53,786 bases of DNA from NCBI GenBank assembly GCA_032433595.1, contig JASWJB010000308.1, forward strand, positions 1-53,786, given 5' to 3'. A program made the position numbers and the translations under genes. The notes below the pieces were generated by a model. It saw only the letters and a program-made list of their open reading frames with translations. It was not told the DNA's origin and searched no databases. Positions 33,850-46,084 of the stretch are shown here, piece by piece (within the stretch, counting starts at the first letter, position 1; the number at the start of each line of letters is the position of its first letter). This DNA is from Conoideocrella luteorostrata (lineage: Eukaryota > Ascomycota > Sordariomycetes > Hypocreales > Clavicipitaceae).

Positions 33850-34148
33850 GAGGATGTTAATATTCGGTACAGAATCTATAAATCATATTCCTTGGTAAAA
33901 TATACGGCAAGGTGTTTACTACTGCATGATCAAAAATACACTCATGCGACTGCGCGTGTAGTCATTCACTCCGTTGGCCTGTCTCTTTAACTCAGGTTGG
34001 CTCAGCAGGCTCCTTCCTTCCCGGTACTCGGGTGGGTCTTCTCCGGATCGATCATCAGTCAGGCTCTATAGCATTTAAAAACATAAAACCTCGTGGGACC
34101 AAGCGCTCTTCCAATACTCGTCCTACGTACTCCGTACCCTCAGAAGCA
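33850..34148. other. Intergenic upstream of second MFS gene
   Basis: About 300 bp without a gene. A half palindrome (TACTCCGTACC) lies near 34129, 20 bp upstream of the ATG. Confidence 0.45.
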
Positions 34149-35855
34149 ATGACGCCGCAATCAAGCATGGATTCCCCAAGTTCGGCACCGGTTGTGTGGG
34201 CTTTTGCCTTCCTAGGGCTTTTAACTTTAGCAGACTCCATCGCTGCCAGCCATTTCGCCATGTCGCGACCTGGTTTTTGGAACATGGGAACAGCCGGCAT
34301 CCTTCTTTCTGGCCTCTCTGGTGAGTGCCACTTCGGCTCTGTCACGGACCACCCCGGTGCGCGCTAATGCCTGCAGATTTAACCGGTCAATTCTTGCTTG
34401 GCTATCTCGTCGATCTACGCGGACGAAGCCATGCTATGAACATCAACATTTCGAGCATATTTCTGGCGAGTGTATTCACGCTGTTTAGTCGTATGTGTTT
34501 CTCCGGCGTCGATACGACGGATGCCTTCTAATTGTGTGCAGTCTTCACGGACAAGTGGCCAGTCCTAGCCGCCATTGTCGCGCCTTTGTTGAAGTGTTTT
34601 GGAGGGGGTTCCCATGCTTCGGCTTTTCTGGCACTTACTCTGCTTCGTAGCGAACAAGATATTTCCTTACGGTGCGACACTGCGCCTTCCCTCTTTCTCT
34701 TCTCCAAGCCGAATATCCGTGTAATAACTAATCCCTGTAGATCGGCGTATTACTACGGAACGGGAGCTGTTGCCGTCCTAGCTCAATGTCTTGCATCATT
34801 CGCGACGCCTCTGCTGGCGAAACACAGCCCTTTTCTGCCATATGCATTGTCTGTGGTTTGCTGCACCTTCGCGTATGGAGCAGTTGCCCTTTACAAGAAA
34901 TTCGACCCAATCTCTGCATCAAGGACGGAGGTCGAGTCCCCTGATGCTGCTATTAGGGAACCCCTAATTCCGAACGCAGAACCGCCTTCTCACAATGAAA
35001 ACCAACAGTCAGGCAATCTTCTGGCGGTTCTGACGAGCCGACTTGATAATTACACCGGGCACACCTTTTTATCCGGAAACAATAATATGACAATCGTGAT
35101 TTGGATTTTTTCTTTGATGGCCATCTCTAAAGCAACTCGACCGCTTTTCACGACCTATATTCAACACAGAGATGGCCTCTCTTCTCAACAGGTCTCTAGC
35201 AACTAGTCTTGTTTGTTCACCCTTGTGAGAGCTTCGAGTGCTAATCTATTTTGCCTAGGCTCAAATATTGTGGCTCGTCCGAAGCATCATGAGTGTCGTT
35301 GTATTTGGCTTTGTATTGCCGGCTGTTGTCCTCAAGCTTCAGCCCAACAATTGGACGGCCTCCAACGTCACGCTATACGCCGCTAGAATTAGCATCATCC
35401 TGATGGGGCTGGGCGCATTTCTGATCGGAACGTCAGGCTCACTCGCTTCCATTACCACAGGTTCGTCTGCCAAGACATATTGCCCTACACATGTTCCACG
35501 GCTAAGAATAACATTTCAGCTCTTGTAATTAATACCCTTGGGGTCGCGACTGATCTAAGCGTTCTTGCGTTTTCCGCAGACTTCTTTTCAGAGGGCACTG
35601 CAGGCCGCATTCTCATGCTCATTGCGTCCTGCGAGAGTGCCGGCACGTTAGTTGGTATCGGATTCCTGTATCCCATCTACCAATATAGTCTGGACAACAG
35701 CCTCCTGTTTTTAGCAGGTGGAGTACCTTACTACATTTGCGCTGTAAGTTGTCCACACAGAACTCCGCCCCTAGTCTCACCCTCTAAGGCAACCCTAGGC
35801 CATCTACGCAATTGTGGCTGTCCTGATTTGGACTTTGGTGCCAATTTCCCATTAA
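34149..35855 (+). CDS. MFS transporter, seven exons (449 aa)
   Basis: A second major facilitator superfamily protein; substrate unknown. Exons 34149-34320, 34377-34490, 34542-34671, 34741-35191, 35259-35460, 35520-35743 and 35799-35855 sum to 449 codons plus stop. The start MTPQSSMDSPSSAPVVW leads into a first helix (WAFAFLGLLTLADSIAA). The loop 2-3 signature is GYLVDLRGRSHAM. The long central loop has ESPDAAIREPLIPN, and the second half begins AQILWLVRSIMSVVVFGFVL. Late helices are ISIILMGLGAFLIGTSG and ESAGTLVGIGFLYPIYQYSL. Its layout (dileucine-like EPLL/EPLI in the central loop, the AQILWL or AGLLFSL block after it, late Gly-rich helices) matches the gene at 10867-12742, so the two appear to be distant paralogues. 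The intron at 34672-34740 has a GTGCGA donor and its length is a multiple of three. Confidence 0.83.
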
Positions 35856-36497
35856 TACTGAGCCCCTTCACAAGGCGACCAAGGGTATTGTACTGCGTTG
35901 TTACGACCCTGGCTAGCCACAGCCGTCACACTAAGTTAGCTCTCTAGAATTTAGCTTTAAATAAAATATTTACCTATTGGCAGTAACAGCAGCAGAGCGG
36001 TAAGCACTACTATCTATAGCTAAGATTTGCTTTTAGCAAAGGGTTATAAATCTTAATTAGCAAGACAAACGCTGAATTATTACCAGCGGTCTTGGCATCT
36101 CCAGCTAAACTTTCATCACCAACACCATGTACAAAAACTAAGACACGTGGCAAGATGTGCGAGAGGTGTGTTCAATGAGTATACATGTATATTGTAAAAT
36201 TGACTTCTATCATAGACGAAGCCTAGAAACAAATAATTCTATCTAACGCCAGTGTGACAAAATTGGCGATAATTGAGCGGTTTGGCGGTATCATTCAGAG
36301 ACAATGAGAGGGGGGTGATCCGATAACGCCACCCTAATACAGCTGGGAAATAGCTCCAGAAAAAAATACATAAGATCCTTCATAGCCTTGCAACGCCTGT
36401 ATCCAATGCCTCACTCGAAGTCTTGCAAAAAAGGCTGGCTCACACATAGAACAACATGCCAGAGCCAATACTTCTTGTCCTGTTCATTACTTGGAAA
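35856..36497. other. Convergent 3' region
   Basis: About 640 bp between the second MFS gene and NMA111, AT-rich in part. No gene was seen. Confidence 0.5.
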
Positions 36498-39400
36498 TCA
36501 CTCCATTTCAGCGTCTTCCACAATTGGGGGAACACCGTCAACGGGATCCCCTCGGAAAACCTCTTTTCCTTCATACGTAAGTCGTCGCCATCCACAGGCT
36601 TCGTTGCTGTCCTTGATCCACTCCATTGTTGGGAAATAGTGGTCATTCTTCTTCATAGTAATCACCCAAGGCACGCTATCAAACGTGACAGCCTTGAGAC
36701 GGAAATCTATTTCGTTGTTAGAATTCTGGTGATGCTCGCCAGGCTAATGCGTAGAAACTTACAAGTGTTGTCGGGAATCCTTCGGGTTGCAGCAATGAAA
36801 GACTCAAGATCAGGGGTTGGCTGTCCATTCACGTGTGTTATAAAGTTGGTTGGCGCGACGCCGTACTGATATGCTGGCGAGCCGCGGATGCGGCTGGATA
36901 CGTAAACCTCGCTGTGAAGTTTACTGATTTGTTGGCGAACAGCTTGATGTGGCCGATGAAAGATAGCACCACAAAAGGAGACGGCATGGTCTGTTTCAAT
37001 GTTGTCTGCCGAAACAGTTGCCACGTTCAGTCTCAACTCGGTGCACTCTCGGACAATAACCGCATCCAAGACTTCATTAGAGTACATGACATCAAAGTCA
37101 GAAATTGTAGTGCAAATCTTTCCATTCAACATCAGGATAATGTCCCCTTCCAACAAAGATACTGGTTGGTTGGCTCTTTCAAATGTTCTCTTGCTGACCA
37201 TGAATAGTTGATGGTGGGACCTGTTGGCCTTCGTGACCTTCTTGATCCACTCATCAGAAACACCCATCACAGCAGCCTGGGACATTGGGAGAGCTCGGAA
37301 TTCAACCGACAGGAGACGCAACTTGGGCGCTTCGCCTTTTTGAATGGTGGAAATGACGGGAAGTAAGGTAGGTGTGCCCAATCCCAGGTAATACTCCTCA
37401 TCCCGTTGGCTGCATGGGGATCGCTCACCCAAATACGAGAGCCACAGTGCCTGAACAGTGCCATCCGGGGCGACCAAAACACCGCTGTTACAAGTAGACC
37501 CGAGGTTGCTATCGATTGTTATGGCATCTACGTTGACGGCGCGATATCGGGGAGCTCCACTGTTCGCAGGGATCGCGACTGCGGTGATTTCGGTCACAGT
37601 TGTAGCGCCATGCACAACGCGTCCGATTCTGTTGTGGCCCAAGAAATGCGTCTTGGCTCCTTGAGTGAGATGTTCGCTGCTCAATCTGGCACTCATCACA
37701 GGGGCGTCCACCAGAGCAGGATCGTATTGGATTATGGCATAATTTTGTAGCGGGTGCAGGAAGACAACCTTCCCTTCAACGATGATAGAGTCCGCAATAG
37801 TGACCGTAATGTCACAGAGATCATAGGGAACGATAGCTCGGGAGATGAGAACCAATCCTTTGTCAGCATCAATGACCAAACCCATGCCCCATCTTCGGTT
37901 CTTGGGAAATCCGTCCAGCTTCACCGGCATGGTGCAGTTCACATGAACAAAGCTGCGAATCAGCGCCGCGATGCCGGGATGTGGCATGTGGTCCAATTCG
38001 ATGAATGAGGCGGAGCGTCGCACAGGCGGAACAGGAGGGAGCGGGTCTCCTAGGTCGGTGAAGTCCCAGAGCCCGGATTCGTCATTTCGGACGGCCTGCT
38101 TCATTTTTGAGGACCAATGTCGGTCCACATATACGACAGTGGTGTTGAGTGTGTGTAGATCCCTCAGGTGCTTTGATGTGATTACAACTCTCGCCTTGTC
38201 GGGAATCCCCTTGACAACCTCGATAAAAGTGTCCAGATCAGGAACCTTCTTGTGATCTATAGTGTGAATGACCCAGCCATTTTCAGTGTTGTCAAACCTA
38301 AATGATCCAGCAGATTCGCACACGTAGACACCCTTGCAAGCTACGGCGTAGAGACGGGCTTGCTGGTAGGACAAGTTGTGGAAGCTTGCGCCAGCCACAG
38401 AGACAAAGCGATCAGGAGTGATACTATGCAAGTCTCCAACCTCTATATCCACATCAACGTCTTCACCGCCACGCTGAAGTTGAACTTTGATTTTCCTGCC
38501 AACGTTCGAATCCAAGATATCATCCAGTCGAATGAACTGGGTAATGAGCTCTCCATTCACCTTGACCAAAACATCGCCCTCCTCAATCTTGCCGTCGGAG
38601 GGCCCGGAGGGTAAAATAATCTCAGCAACAAGCATATTTGTTTCATTAGGGAATGCCTTTCGCATCTCTGCCTCCCATTCAGGAGTCAGACCCAGTCTCC
38701 GACACTCATCGAACGGTTTCAACAGAAATTGGCATTGAATATCACCACGCGTGACCGGTTTGCCCTGTTGAATGCATTTTAGGGCACGCAGCGGTCGATC
38801 TAGCGGCAAGAAATAATCGGTCGATGCACCATCAGAACGGCCACCGGCCTGCAAAGCAACGGCAGAGCCATCCTTGCTAACAACGGGACTACCAGAGCTA
38901 CCGCCACTAGCAGCAGCATTGGCCTGGTAGTAGCACGTATTGAAATCACTATAGCCTTCACCATACTCGGGAGCATTTCGGTCGAGGCGGCTGATTACGC
39001 CGGAAAGGATACTGAGTTTTTCGCCAGCGTCGTTACCAACAACCCTTATCTCGACACCAACTGAATGGGAGAACGTTAGTCACTGCCCTGATCATGTGGA
39101 GAGTAATGCGTATAGACGAAAAAACACGAACCGTTAGCTTGATCAGGCCTTAGATCCAGCCCATCAACGTGCATATACTTGATCGCCTTGGGGTCGTATC
39201 GCAGAATACCAAAGTCGTGGACTGGGTCGCGGTAGACTGGATAACAGTCTACCTCTTCGTGGTTGTCGAAGACGCAGTGGCCCCAAAAAGGTCCCGCGCC
39301 AACGACATGCCTGTTTGTCAAGATGTAGCTGCGGCATTGTTAGCATAGACAAGAATTTTCGCATCATCGCAATCCCACGGCCTACCCTCGTTGAGAGTCC

Positions 39401-39735
39401 ACTACGAATCCGGTAGCCTCGCTCGTCAAAGCCTGGTCCGTATCGAAAGAACATGTTTGGCAGAAGCGAATTGCCACCACATTTCGTACAACCTTCTGGA
39501 TGGTATCTTGCCATTCCCCTAAGGTGCCTGGTGTACCTACCAGCATGGCTGCACTTGCACGAATATCAATATTGTCCCCCAAGTCAGACTCATCTTCATA
39601 TTCAACCACCTCAATGTCGGGAGTGTTGTCACCGGGAGAGAGCTTGCCATTGATGATACGCTTTGAAGGAGGAGAGTTGTCTGGCGAGATGCCTGCTTTT
39701 CTCTTGCCTCTTGATGAGGCAGCCGTTCCGTTCAT
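36498..39735 (-). CDS. NMA111: NMA111, nuclear HtrA-type serine protease
   Basis: A nuclear HtrA-family protease linked to yeast apoptosis-like death and lipid homeostasis. ATG 39735 opens [17 protein letters not shown]. Exons 39735-39386, 39328-39132, 39060-36763 and 36706-36498 sum to 1017 residues, as expected. The catalytic triad of the first protease domain is visible: His in LTNRHVVG, Asp in DPVHDFGIL and Ser in [10 protein letters not shown] degenerate second protease-like domain follows ([12 protein letters not shown] lacks the GSSGSP pattern), typical of the family. PDZ-type segments occur after each ([13 protein letters not shown] and [12 protein letters not shown]). A basic KRK in residues 10-13 and PPSKR near 30 could act in nuclear import. 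The final exon ends in a Pro/Asp/Glu-rich stretch ([16 protein letters not shown]). Confidence 0.96.
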
Positions 39736-40765
39736 GTTGGCCAGGCTTTGAATACTCGAACACTAGATTCCTTCCTTGCGATGAGGCAATCGCAAGATAC
39801 CAAACAAGGCGATGAGGAGATCGTGCTTCAATCGTGCACAGCTTGGAAGAGCCTCAAATCTAAAAGCTTTCGCCCGTCGGTCGACAATTCGCATGCAACA
39901 AACTCGGGGGCTACCTTTCCGGCGGCTTCCTAACAAGTCGAGGCGGTCCCGGACAGAGGGAGCAGAGCAAGCAGCAAGCTCGTGATTCTCGTGACGATGG
40001 ACCCGGTCGCGGAGGGTGACAGTGCATCTAGATACGATGAGATAGCGCGTTGCAGAGGGGACAACAGTTGACGGGTCGCCAGCTAGAGAGAGGGCTGGTG
40101 GATGGTTAGTCAGTCCATGTGACTTGAGGATATATGGGATGTGGAAAATTGGATGCTGCGAGGTGGATCAGCAGGATAGTCGTTGCAGCCCACCTGTTGC
40201 CAAGGTGTGTGTGGTGGATGGAGGGACGGAGGGCCGCCATTACGGCGTGCTTGACCTGTTTTGTGTGGACAGGCAACCACGAGCAGCCTGGAAGCTTGGA
40301 TATCGGGACTCAAATAGCGGCCGGTGCCAGCCTACGGGTACCTGTATTATCAGCTAGTATTTTATAGCGGGACAGCCGCAGCACCACAATTCCCCCCTAG
40401 CCGGCACTGCCGCGCAGCCAACATTCAATGCTGCTGTGGGTTGACGTGGGTTGGCGTGGGTTGATGTGGGTACCCCCCTGCACTCTTGCCGCCTCCTGTC
40501 TTTGTTGATGATGATGACATCCTGGCACTCTCCCTCATCAATAATCTTGCACACTTGGTCTTGTTATCCAAGGGAAAGGTGCGGCATTCTCTTATTCGTT
40601 TCTTTGCTCACTGAATCAGTTCCATACTATGCTGTATCCAAAGCCTTTTAATGCAAGAATTTTAGATAAATGCTTGTGCCCCGTCCGTCTCTTGCTTTCG
40701 TTTTCCCTGCTTAAGATACATACAAAGTGCGCGGTACTGTGCTCGAGGAGGCTTTGAAACATAGC

Positions 40766-40779
40766 ACGGAGTACTCCGT
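40766..40779. repeat. Palindrome ACGGAGTACTCCGT
   Basis: A 14-bp self-complementary copy of the recurring motif. Confidence 0.85.
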
Positions 40780-41659
40780 ACGTGATGCACATCCAGCTGA
40801 AGAGACATACTAGTATTCGTTCCCGATTACAGAGCAGACGGTTCGGTCTGAGCAGTTCATAAATAGTTCCATTTTGACATCTCCACGGCCCCATTTAACA
40901 GCCCGATGTCAGCAGGCTGGCATGGCTAACAAAAAGGCTGGTCGAAAACGGGGCACAATGGAACCCGGATGGTGTCATGCTTGCTCGTTGCTCTCCTTCG
41001 TCGCCGCGACCACCAGACACACCAAATGTCATTCCAAACCCAGGCGCCCATGTCCATGGCTGTCTCGGCCAACAAGGTAACTAACTAGTTAACTTGTTGC
41101 AGATTTGCGCCATCTCAGTGCCTGCCAGCTCGACCAAGGCGTCCATCGAAACAGCACGTTTTGAGTCAAAGTAACACCAAATACACCACCGCATGCAGTG
41201 GCTGAGAAGTCACAGCTGGCGGCAAGCCAGAGAGATGTGACTGTCGTCGAGACGGGATCAAAGACATTGTTTCTTTGACACGACAAGAAGTTGTCTTGCT
41301 TTCTTTGTTCTGTGAGAGGAGGGAGGACAAGGGCCGCTGGACCTCAGCTACACATGGTATGTCTCAGCCAGTCCGCGATGCTCTGCATACTATCTCTTAT
41401 TAGTCATCTCTTGTTCAAATGGTGATTTCAACTCCAGCGCGCGCATAATACACAACCCATCATTCGGGTCTGCTTGATTAGTGTCACGTTCATGAAACTT
41501 GTCCATAGAATCTGACTGCGTTGGTAAGGCCACTGCAAAGCTGGCCAACTTGAAATTATTCAAGCCTCATCAAGCTATGGCAATTGTAGGCTTCCTAATG
41601 CATCCCAAAAAAGCATTTTCTCATGGTCAACACGTTCTCTGTCCAGTGCATCGTCGAAA

Positions 41660-41697
41660 GCAAAAAATTCTTCGTCAAGCAAAAAATTCTTCGTCAA
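41660..41697. repeat. 19-bp tandem duplication
   Basis: GCAAAAAATTCTTCGTCAA occurs twice head to tail with no difference. Confidence 0.85.
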
Positions 41698-41834
41698 CTT
41701 TCAGGCAGTCTTCGTTTTGCTCGTCCCTTACACATCCCATCCCCAAAGCGGAAGCGAAAGCGTAAGCGACCAAGGACAAAACGGAAGACCACTTCCAAGA
41801 AAAACAGCAGGCAGACGTGTCCTAATTGAAGAAC

Positions 41835-42505
41835 TCAAATCTCGCACTCATTTTCAAATATATCCGGATCGGATTTAAACATAATCTTCTCGTCCTGAAG
41901 GTCATCATCGAGTTTCTCCCTCTTCAACTTCTTGAAGGTCCCGTCAGAGAAATCAGCTATAGACGCATTAGATTTTTATCCATTTTTCAGTCCAAGTGCT
42001 CATATTTCACCTGGAAACACTTACCGGCGCTGCGTTTCCGGATAATTGTCTTTTTTTGCGACTCCTCGTCGTCATCGTCGTCGCCATCATCATCATCATC
42101 CGGGATAGAAACAATCAGCTTCGCTTTGCTTGCCTTCTTGCGAGCTGCGCAATCGATTCAGTCTTTCGAAACCTTGCAAGTCATTCAAGATCAGGTCGAT
42201 GAGGACTTACGGGTAGGTTTTTCCACAGGTGCAGCGTCGCGGCCCTGTCCTTGGTCAAGTTCTCCAATCATCTTGTTTATCTTACACCACATATTGCTAA
42301 GTGACTTGGGTGTGCGTCCAGGCATTCTGATTTTCTGCCAGTCGATAGGTTTCCCACCTTCACGAAGTTGCGCGACAATGCGCAAAAGAAGTTGAAACTG
42401 CACCACTGTCAAGTCCGGACGAAAACACAGAATCAGACGTTGATGCAAACTTACCTTCGCTTCGTCCGTCCATGGAAGGCCTCTGCCTTCAGCGGCAGAA
42501 GCCAT
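41835..42505 (-). CDS. Myb/SANT-like DNA-binding protein, small (159 aa)
   Basis: A probable chromatin or DNA-binding protein of unknown target. ATG 42505 opens MASAAEGRGLPWTDEAK. Exons 42505-42455, 42397-42211, 42144-42025 and 41956-41835 sum to 159 codons plus stop. The Myb/SANT-like core is WTDEAKFQLLLRIVAQL, then PIDWQKIRMPGRTPKS and LSNMWCKINKMIGEL. The rest is acidic and basic low complexity (SIPDDDDDGDDDDDEES, then RKRSAG), ending ENECEI. The first intron (42398-42454) is 57 nt, has no stop and keeps the frame, so its retention would insert 19 residues into the first helix; splicing gives the better family match. The small size and acidic tail are common for such fungal proteins. Confidence 0.82.
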
Positions 42506-43258
42506 GGCGACAAAAATTAGAAGGGTGTATATCTTGGGTCTATCCGTAGTTGTTTACTAGGACTACCAGAATAGGCGTTGCCTCGGATGCTGACGTAGTG
42601 GATGAGCAGTGAGAAGTGGTGTCGATGGGATGCAAACGTACAGGAGGAGGATGAAGGAAGAGAAAGAAAAGTCTCCACCAGATAGGATACATAAACACTC
42701 AGAATTCATTTGCTGACTGCTATGCGCTCGCCTAAAGAAATATCCATCCAAAAGTGAAGTGATGAGAAAGTGAGAGCGTTGTGCAATCTCATGCACGACC
42801 CTTCTATCACTTTCCGCCTAACATAATCCTCAAGTCACTGCCATAGTTTTATACTCTGCTATTCTCAAGCTGCTAGTTAGCATAACTGAGTGGTGACTGA
42901 GAGTTTCAGGCTATGAAGCCGCTTATGCTTCCTCTTGGCAAGCATCCATAGCGTAGAGTGACCAGTTCGTGCACGTCGATGTCGGTCATGTTTACATCCC
43001 TCTCCCGTCATCCCCTTTGGGAGTCGGACAGGCTTAGCAGTTGATATCCCGTCTGTAATGTCATCATCCCCCATACACACAATGATGCAGCTAGTCAAAT
43101 CACATAAATACCACAACAGCTGCAAAACGTCACGCTGCACCATTAATCATCCCAGGGTATCGCTTGTTCAGTTACTCAGGGTAGCAATCGACGACTCCCA
43201 ACACGCTCCGTAAATGCCATATCAGCTCATGCCATTAAAATAGTCTACATGCCCAGTA
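42506..43258. other. Intergenic, no gene seen
   Basis: About 750 bp between the Myb/SANT-like start and the stop of the J-domain gene. Short frames only. Confidence 0.45.
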
Positions 43259-46084
43259 TCAACCACGACTACTCATCTTTTCTCTAAAGACCATAAATTC
43301 ACGCATCCGGTTTTGATGCCCCTCGCAAGCGTCCATCCACCGTCGTCGAACATCGTTATCCTGTTGTACCCAGCTATAATATTCCTGCACGTCCGCATCA
43401 CCTCGCGCCGCCAGAAACCCATATCCATTTACTGCCCTCGTTTCTTGTGTATGAGACTGTCTAGTAGCAAAGTGAACAACAACCTGACCATTGAATTCAT
43501 CCCACTTGCGTAAATACTCTTCAAAATTGGTAAGATAAATGTTCCAAGCCGTAGCGTTTGGCTTCATCCCTTCAATGGCGACTGTAGGGTGTAAAACAGG
43601 CGCCGTTGGAGGGTCGGGGAACGCTAGGGAGTGCGTCTTTGGCAATTTAACGGGAGAAACACCCGAGGCTCTGCTCTCGAAAGGCAGATTATCCTTCAAC
43701 TCATCGAAAGAATTGAGACCCTCTTTCTGCTGTGAAAATGGTGCAACATTTTTCAGATCTGCCAAGCTAGTTCTGAACTCCTCGCTATCTTCTGATCCAG
43801 CAGCATTTGCATCCAAGGGAATCTTCGCTGGTCGCCGTGGTATGTCTCTAGGCGGCACACTATCGAACTTGCCAGCTCGCCACTCTGGTCGCGATGGCTC
43901 AACCGGGATGTTTCGCGCTGATGGAGGTTGCGAAGGTCCTGAGAAAGTCGGCGAATCGATGTCCATAGCTTGCGGACTGTCAGTCGCAGCAGGGCGTGCT
44001 TGTGCTTGGGCATTCCTTCCACGCCATTCCTCATTATCCTCTTCGCTACCGCCCTCTTCAACTGTCGCAGCCGTTCCCGCAGTCGGCTTGATCTTTGTCT
44101 TTTTGGAGTTGGCGCGACTGGTTCGTGTTGGAGAGGCAGACGGGCCAGGGGTCGGTTGGGGGGCAAATGTCTGCGGACCGAACTTGTCGCTCCATCCCTC
44201 AGCATTAAATCCGCTCTCGGTCTGCGCAGCATTGAAGGCAGTATTAGCACTATCATTGTGGTGCATGGAAGGGCGCTTGAATGGCGGCCGACGATGACGG
44301 CGACCATCTTGGGAGTGCCCGGTACCCACATTCGCGTCCGCTTTTCCAGTGCCTGCATTGAATTGCCAAGTGTTCGAGCCTTCATCATTAGTAAAACTTG
44401 TGTTTATATCGTCAACACTGCTCTTTGCGAAACCCCGTCCTCCAGGTATAGTTCCGCTCTCTTTGAAAGTGTCATGATCTACGGGAAAGCTGAAGCTATG
44501 GTTTTGATGTTCGTCAGCCAGTTGCACATATTGCTTTATGTTCTCAGGGATATCGACAGATCTGTCAATCGGCTTCTTCTCTGGCGCCAACAGAATTTCG
44601 TCCTTGTTACTGATGAGTTTATTTAGGACGTTGGTCTGGTGCCGCTCAAAAGACACAAGCGTAGTATTGCCACACCTATTTCCACTCGGAGACGTATCTT
44701 GGTAAATGGTTCTTGAACTTTCAAGCCCCGCAGTTGCATGCATCCGCTCAATGTCGGGTTTTGTGGGACGGAATTGATGCATGGAAGTAAATAATGGGTT
44801 GAAAAAATTCTGGCGGTAAGGGTTGTCATACATTGAAGGCCCGTCGTCAGCATTCGCTGTGTTGATTGTAAGCATTAAGTGATGGCATAATAGATACGCG
44901 CAAAAGAGTTGGCTCACCTCCGTCTTCGGCGAAAGGCTCAGAACTTGTCGTCCCAGATTGCGGATGACCTGCAGGCTGTGCATTCGTCCTAGCATCAGCA
45001 CGAGTCTTGAAGGAGGTCGTTGTATGTGACATGAAGTCTTCATCTGCACTGGGGCCCTGTTGGTTTGCATCTGTGGGTGCCTGAGTGTTAGAATCAATGC
45101 CGTCTTGGCTTGATTTTTTTGGAACACTAGAATTGCGCGTCTCATTATCTAGAGGCGTCCTCTTATCAGTATGAAATCTTTCTTGCGTGCTGTGGGAATC
45201 GCTCAACGGTACCCCATCAAAAGGGTTCGTTTTCTCGCCTCCGTGAGTAGTGTACGGCGTACCATGATAGGATTCGGACGAAGAACCTTTATCCCTAAAT
45301 TGGCTTAACGGATCAGGCATCGAGTTCGGGCCAGGTCTTTGAGGCGGAGGCGGTGGCACATTCCTTCGCTCGGTATTCGAATAATTCTGTCGTGATACAG
45401 GAGGCTCATCACCAGGTGTGGTTGAGGCAGGATAGTATCCGGATTTTCTAGACCCAAACGCTGCTTCAGCACGTTGCCTCGCCGATTGCGTGCGGGGAGG
45501 TTGTCGAGGCGGCGGTGGAGGAGGTTCAGTTGGACGTGATTCTTTCTGCGCATTCTTGCGCATATTCTCAAATGCCTTCGCAGCATTCTTCTTGGCATTT
45601 GGATCCGACCCAAAGGTTTGCTTCGCTGTAGGCGGAACGCCGCTTGAGAATCTAGACTGCCATCGTTCCGCCCCAGACTGCGTATTTTGTGGCTTCCGCG
45701 GCGCGTTTGTTCGTCGTGGAGGCGTAGGAAATTGTGTCCCAACATTTGCCCAGGGGTTGCCCCTTACACCAGACGAAGCAGGATACCTACTACTTCTTCC
45801 CAGGGTCGCGTCATATTTCGCCTTTTGGCTTTGATCTGAGAGGACCTCGTTGGCAGCTTGGATGATCTGGAATTGAGCGTTGACTTCTTGCTCTCGACCC
45901 GGGTTTCTGTCCGGATGATATTTGAGAGCTGTTGATCCAATGTCAGTATGTCTTGAATAGGTTGCATCTATCATCAGGTTGCGGCTGTCTTCCTACCTAG
46001 CTTACGAAACTGCCTTTTGATGTCGTTAATGTCCGCATCCCGAGGTAACTCAAGGTCAGCGTAGTAGTCCCTTTGAGCCGCCAT
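43259..46084 (-). CDS. J-domain (DnaJ) protein with long disordered tail (898 aa)
   Basis: A probable Hsp70 co-chaperone. ATG 46084 opens MAAQRDYYADLELPRDAD. Exons 46084-45997, 45928-44918 and 44856-43259 sum to 898 codons plus stop. The J domain covers about residues 6-72: the first intron lies just after FRKL, and splicing gives LALKYHPDRNPGREQEV with the HPD signature, followed by IIQAANEVLSDQSQKAKYD. No Gly/Phe region, zinc fingers or C-terminal client-binding domain of classical type follow; instead there is a long Pro, Ser, Asn and Gln-rich stretch (PPPPPPRQPPRTQSARQR and others). A conserved C-terminal module begins near WNIYLTNFEEYLRKWDEFN and ends VRRRWMDACEGHQNRMREF. This combination occurs in filamentous ascomycete J proteins of unknown client. 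Confidence 0.88.

Larger units (their letters stand above)
39736..41834. promoter_or_regulatory. 2.1-kb intergenic region upstream of NMA111
   Basis: No gene could be supported in 2.1 kb. It should hold the NMA111 promoter and the 3' end of the Myb/SANT-like gene. It contains a palindrome copy at 40766-40779, a GTTGACGTGGGTTGGCGTGGG short tandem near 40440-40470, and a 19-bp tandem duplication at 41660-41697. Short frames at 40874-41080 and 41499-41829 lack similarity. Confidence 0.45.

Noticed and set aside
43539..44297. 252-codon plus-strand frame
   Set aside because: Antisense to the disordered part of the J-domain gene, low complexity, no motif.
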